The notes under the pieces were generated by a model, which was not told the origin of the DNA, did not search any database, and was given only the letters and a program-made list of their open reading frames with translations. From assembly GCA_902478365.1 (NCBI GenBank), contig CABSKX010000001.1, positions 48,778 through 112,777 on the forward strand: 64,000 nt of DNA, read 5' to 3'. Made by a program: the position numbers and the translations under genes. The DNA is from an uncultured Collinsella sp. Its GTDB lineage: Bacteria > Actinomycetota > Coriobacteriia > Coriobacteriales > Coriobacteriaceae. The stretch's first letter is position 1. Each line of letters begins with the position of its first letter. Below, piece after piece: positions 61,396 through 64,000 of the stretch.

Positions 61396-62289
61396 ATGGA
61401 TACGAGTTATTACAACCGTCCCGGCGGCGAGGAACTTATGCGCCGCATGTCGAGCGAGACCCTGTTGACGCAGGGCCCCATGGGCAGCGTGCTGATGAGT
61501 GAATACGATGCCGCCGACATCCCACCGGCGTTTTGGAACCTTGCCGAGCCGCAGACTGTTTCTCGTATCCATCGCCTGTATGTCGCCGCCGGTGCGCAGG
61601 TGCTCATTACCAATACCTTTCAGGCATCAAGCTATGCCCTCAAGCAAGATCAGATTACGCCGTCCGTGGCTGAGGTCAATCGCGGTGCCGTCGACGATGC
61701 ACGCCAGGCGCACCCTCAGCTGCTGCTGGGCTCGATGGGCCCGATCGGCATTGAGTGGTTTGCCGAAGACTCTGCCGAGTATCGAGAAATCCGAGGCATT
61801 TCGCGAGAGCAGGCATACGCCCTGCTCAATGCTGGTGTTGACGGTCTGCTGATCGAGACGGTGACGTCTATCCGTAATTTGCAGCCCATACTTGCCGGCG
61901 CCCAGGATGCCGCCGACGGCATGCCTGTTTTGGTAAGTTTTGTCGTTGACGATAAAGGCGACCTGCTAGGCGATGGCCTCAACATCGAGGCTGCCGTTTT
62001 GTACGCCGAAAAGCACGGCGCAAACTCGGTTGGCGTTAACTGCTGTTCACTTGCGGCCGCGAACGTGGCAGTGCCCAGGATGGTTGCATCGGCGACTACG
62101 CCCGTCACGGTACGTCCCAACGTGGGCGATCCGGTCCAAACTCAGGATGGCCCTGTGTGGCGCGAGAATCCCGAAGCCTTCGCGCGTGCTTGCATCGAAT
62201 GGAGGCATGCCGGTGCCGCAATGGTGGGCAGTTGCTGTGGGACCACGGCGATCACCACGGCGGCGATGGCCGAGGCGCTCGATATATAA
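61396..62289 (+). CDS. Homocysteine S-methyltransferase family protein
   Basis: The 297-residue TIM-barrel protein matches the zinc-dependent homocysteine-binding domain of MetH/MmuM. The three zinc cysteines are Cys216 or Cys217 (VNCCS) and Cys280/Cys281 (GSCCGTT). TNTFQASSYAL near residue 75 is also typical. It may use S-methylmethionine, SAM or a corrinoid partner as methyl donor; no methyl-cobalamin domain is attached. It starts 12 nt after the DtxR-type gene. Confidence 0.88.
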   Translation: MDTSYYNRPGGEELMRRMSSETLLTQGPMGSVLMSEYDAADIPPAFWNLAEPQTVSRIHRLYVAAGAQVLITNTFQASSYALKQDQITPSVAEVNRGAVDDARQAHPQLLLGSMGPIGIEWFAEDSAEYREIRGISREQAYALLNAGVDGLLIETVTSIRNLQPILAGAQDAADGMPVLVSFVVDDKGDLLGDGLNIEAAVLYAEKHGANSVGVNCCSLAAANVAVPRMVASATTPVTVRPNVGDPVQTQDGPVWRENPEAFARACIEWRHAGAAMVGSCCGTTAITTAAMAEALDI

Positions 62290-62295
62290 AGGTCG

Positions 62296-62323
62296 AAACC
62301 GCTCCATACGGGGCGGTTTTTTT
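62296..62323 (+). terminator. Intrinsic terminator after the homocysteine methyltransferase gene
   Basis: AAACCGCTCC-atac-GGGGCGGTTT with one mismatch is followed by a run of seven T. It is 6 nt past the stop codon. Confidence 0.9.
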
Positions 62324-62447
62324 ATTGCCTGCACATCGTCGGTAGCATTTGCCCAAATGGTGAATGCCGGTTTTGGTAGGTTGCCGGGCAAGCGTTGCGG
62401 GTATACCCAATGCGTACCATGATCCAAACACTGTGAGGTGTCTGCGC

Positions 62448-63848
62448 GTGTGCGCGATAATTCATTTTGGAACTGATGGTTGGCGCGCCCGCGTCGACGA
62501 CGACTTTACCGCCGACAACGTTGCCCGCATTGCCGATGCCGTCGGCGAGTTGTGGCAAAAGATCAATCCCGGCAAAACAGTATATATAGGGTTCGACACC
62601 CGGCCGCAGGCGCGCGAGTTCGCTGAGCTTGCGGCAGGCGTGCTTGCCGCTCACGGATTGGACGCAGTGCTCGCATCTCGGCCCGTCCCAACCCCCGCCC
62701 TTACGTGGGCGGCGGCGTATGACGGCGAGGCCTGCGGTGCGCTCATGGTGACGGGGTCCCATCATCCTCAGGGGTATCTGTGCCTTAAACTACGCATGGG
62801 AGATGGCTCGACGGCCAATCAGGACGTCATTGAAGAGCTCGAAGAGAGCATGGCCCCCGAGCCGATGGGGATCGAGGAAAGCTATCGCACCGCGGATATT
62901 ATTCCTGACTATATGCAGGCGGTGGCATCGTTTGTCGATGCCGAGGCCATTCGAGCCGCTCACCTGCGTGTGGTGGTTGACCCCATGGGCGGCGCGGCCC
63001 AGGGATATCTTGCCGACCTGCTGCGGGAGCTGGGCGTCGAGGTGCACGAGATTCATGCCGGAGAGTCGTCCGATCAAGAGGACATTTGCCCCGACCCTGT
63101 TGAGCCATGGGTGGACGCTTGCGAGCGTGCGGTTGTCGAGGACGGGGCGTGCGCGGGCCTGGTGACCGACGGCGATGCCGATCGTATCGGCGCGGTCGAC
63201 GAACGCGGTAGATATATACATCCGCATCAAATCATGGCGCTTGTTTTGGGCGACCTCGTTCAATTCCGCAATTTGGAGGGGCGTGTCGTCGTCAATCTCT
63301 CGTGCTCGACACTCGTGCGCCGCATTGCTGAGGCGCTTGGCTGTCGTGTGACCGTTAAGCCGGTCGGTTTCAAATATATAGCTGCAGAGATGAAGAAGGG
63401 CGGCGTCCTCATGGGAGGCGAGGAGGCCGGTGGTATCGGCATCGCCGCGCATATGCCCGAGCGTGATGGAATCCTTGCTTGTCTGATTCTGTGTGAGCTT
63501 ATGGCAAAGACGGGCGCGCCCTTGGGCGTTTTGGTCGATCAGCTCGAGGCCAGTTTTGGTAAGACGAGCTATGGGCGTCGAGATTTGCGCCTTGAGGCCG
63601 AAGACGCCGAATCGCTGCGAACGCTGCTTCCTGGCATGAATCCCAAATCGATTTGCGGCAAGGCGCCGCAGGCTGTAAGCCATATGGATGGTTTACGTTT
63701 GGCATTCGAGGATGACACCTGGCTGCTGATCCGCCCCAGCGGGACCGAACCGGTGGTTCGCGTATACGCCGAGGGGTTCTCGGTGGAGGAGCGCGATGAG
63801 TTACTCGATGCCGGCTGTGCCTTGGCTAAGGGAGCCTATCAGCTTTAG
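62448..63848 (+). CDS. Phosphoglucomutase/phosphomannomutase family protein
   Basis: The 466-residue alpha-D-phosphohexomutase has FGTDGWRAR at the N-terminus, the phosphoserine loop VTGSHHPQGY with Ser104, the metal loop DGDADR (241-246), the sugar-binding GGEEAGG and the phosphate-binding RPSGTEP near the C-terminus. It interconverts 1- and 6-phosphates of glucose, mannose or a related sugar. The GTG at 62448 follows GAGGTG with 8-nt spacing; upstream in-frame starts lack a ribosome site. The serine loop has GSHHP in place of the common ASHNP. Confidence 0.9.
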   Translation: MCAIIHFGTDGWRARVDDDFTADNVARIADAVGELWQKINPGKTVYIGFDTRPQAREFAELAAGVLAAHGLDAVLASRPVPTPALTWAAAYDGEACGALMVTGSHHPQGYLCLKLRMGDGSTANQDVIEELEESMAPEPMGIEESYRTADIIPDYMQAVASFVDAEAIRAAHLRVVVDPMGGAAQGYLADLLRELGVEVHEIHAGESSDQEDICPDPVEPWVDACERAVVEDGACAGLVTDGDADRIGAVDERGRYIHPHQIMALVLGDLVQFRNLEGRVVVNLSCSTLVRRIAEALGCRVTVKPVGFKYIAAEMKKGGVLMGGEEAGGIGIAAHMPERDGILACLILCELMAKTGAPLGVLVDQLEASFGKTSYGRRDLRLEAEDAESLRTLLPGMNPKSICGKAPQAVSHMDGLRLAFEDDTWLLIRPSGTEPVVRVYAEGFSVEERDELLDAGCALAKGAYQL

Positions 63849-63943
63849 CCATATGACGCTTCACTATAAAGAGACCCTCGGTGAGCGGTAGAGAACGGCT
63901 GGCAAACGTAAGCTGGCTTTAAATATGTGTAGGAAATGTGTAC

Positions 63944-63980
63944 GACCAGATTCCCGCCCGCGGGGGCCCTCCGGTCTGGC
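63944..63980. other. GC-rich hairpin near the right edge
   Basis: CCAGA (63946-63950) and TCTGG (63975-63979) enclose a CCCGC/GCGGG-type core. TTTAAATAT lies upstream at about 63918. It may be the start of a leader or RNA gene that continues past the window. Nothing else is seen in 63849-64000. Confidence 0.3.
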
Positions 63981-64000
63981 AATATATCTCCTTGCCGCGC

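Noticed and set aside
63849..64000. Riboswitch or structured RNA gene at the right edge
   Set aside because: A hairpin is visible but no conserved core of RNase P RNA, tmRNA, SRP RNA or a known riboswitch class could be recognised before the window ends.

Overview
The window reads as a chromosomal segment of a high-GC, Gram-positive anaerobe of the class Coriobacteriia. A Collinsella-like organism is the best guess. This is inferred from strong GC bias at third codon positions, AGGAG-type ribosome sites, the gene families present (short KdpD beside Kup, LpdBCD-type decarboxylase genes, DUF4143 ATPases, LCP protein) and very abundant dispersed palindromes. No rRNA, tRNA, phage or transposase gene was found. 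About 62 protein genes are listed, on both strands.

Layout. 1-5.4 kb: end of a nitroreductase gene, then kup, a small membrane protein and a KdpD/KdpE-like pair, which looks like a potassium uptake and sensing group. 5.4-12.4 kb: rlmKL, a HAD phosphatase, a transaldolase-family aldolase and tex, with a complex non-coding patch between the last two. 12.7-17.2 kb: a Gfo/Idh dehydrogenase, an OxlT-type transporter and an SDR dehydrogenase in one operon, divergent from a LysR regulator. 17.2-23.1 kb: a diguanylate cyclase and a MarR plus heterodimeric ABC exporter operon. 23.5-28.2 kb: pyridoxamine kinase with a TIGR04076 protein, two AAA+/DUF4143 ATPases and a low-molecular-weight phosphatase between them. 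28.4-35.7 kb: an MFS transporter, then a phenolic-acid decarboxylation locus (LpdD-IPP isomerase fusion, SLC13 permease, LpdC/UbiD, LpdB/UbiX) followed by a MerR regulator. 35.8-42.3 kb: an acidic membrane protein, an aldose epimerase-like protein, a polar amino acid ABC transporter and an M20 peptidase. 42.5-49.4 kb: prfA, prmC, hicAB, a Sua5-type gene, glpK and upp. 49.7-56.6 kb: the complete F-type ATP synthase operon in the order atpI-B-E-F-H-A-G-D-C. 56.7-63.8 kb: murA, an LCP protein, pepT, a DtxR-type regulator, a homocysteine methyltransferase and a phosphohexomutase.

How genes work together. The decarboxylase locus is the most coherent unusual system. UbiX makes prenylated FMN from a dimethylallyl donor, UbiD uses that cofactor, LpdD is a small protein of the same gallate decarboxylase system, and the LpdD gene here is fused to an isopentenyl diphosphate isomerase-like domain that could supply the dimethylallyl group.

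Non-coding structure is the other main theme. There is a four-copy element of about 113 nt with three stacked helices whose arms change in a compensatory way between copies. Three repeats at an exact 33-bp period precede each of the two DUF4143 ATPase genes. Three 62-bp units of alternating inverted repeats lie between the ABC operon and the cyclase gene. A family of short perfect palindromes (core AAAGGG...CCCTTT) and several larger MITE-like inverted repeats are scattered between genes. All assignments rest on reading the sequence and on family knowledge; no database search was run.
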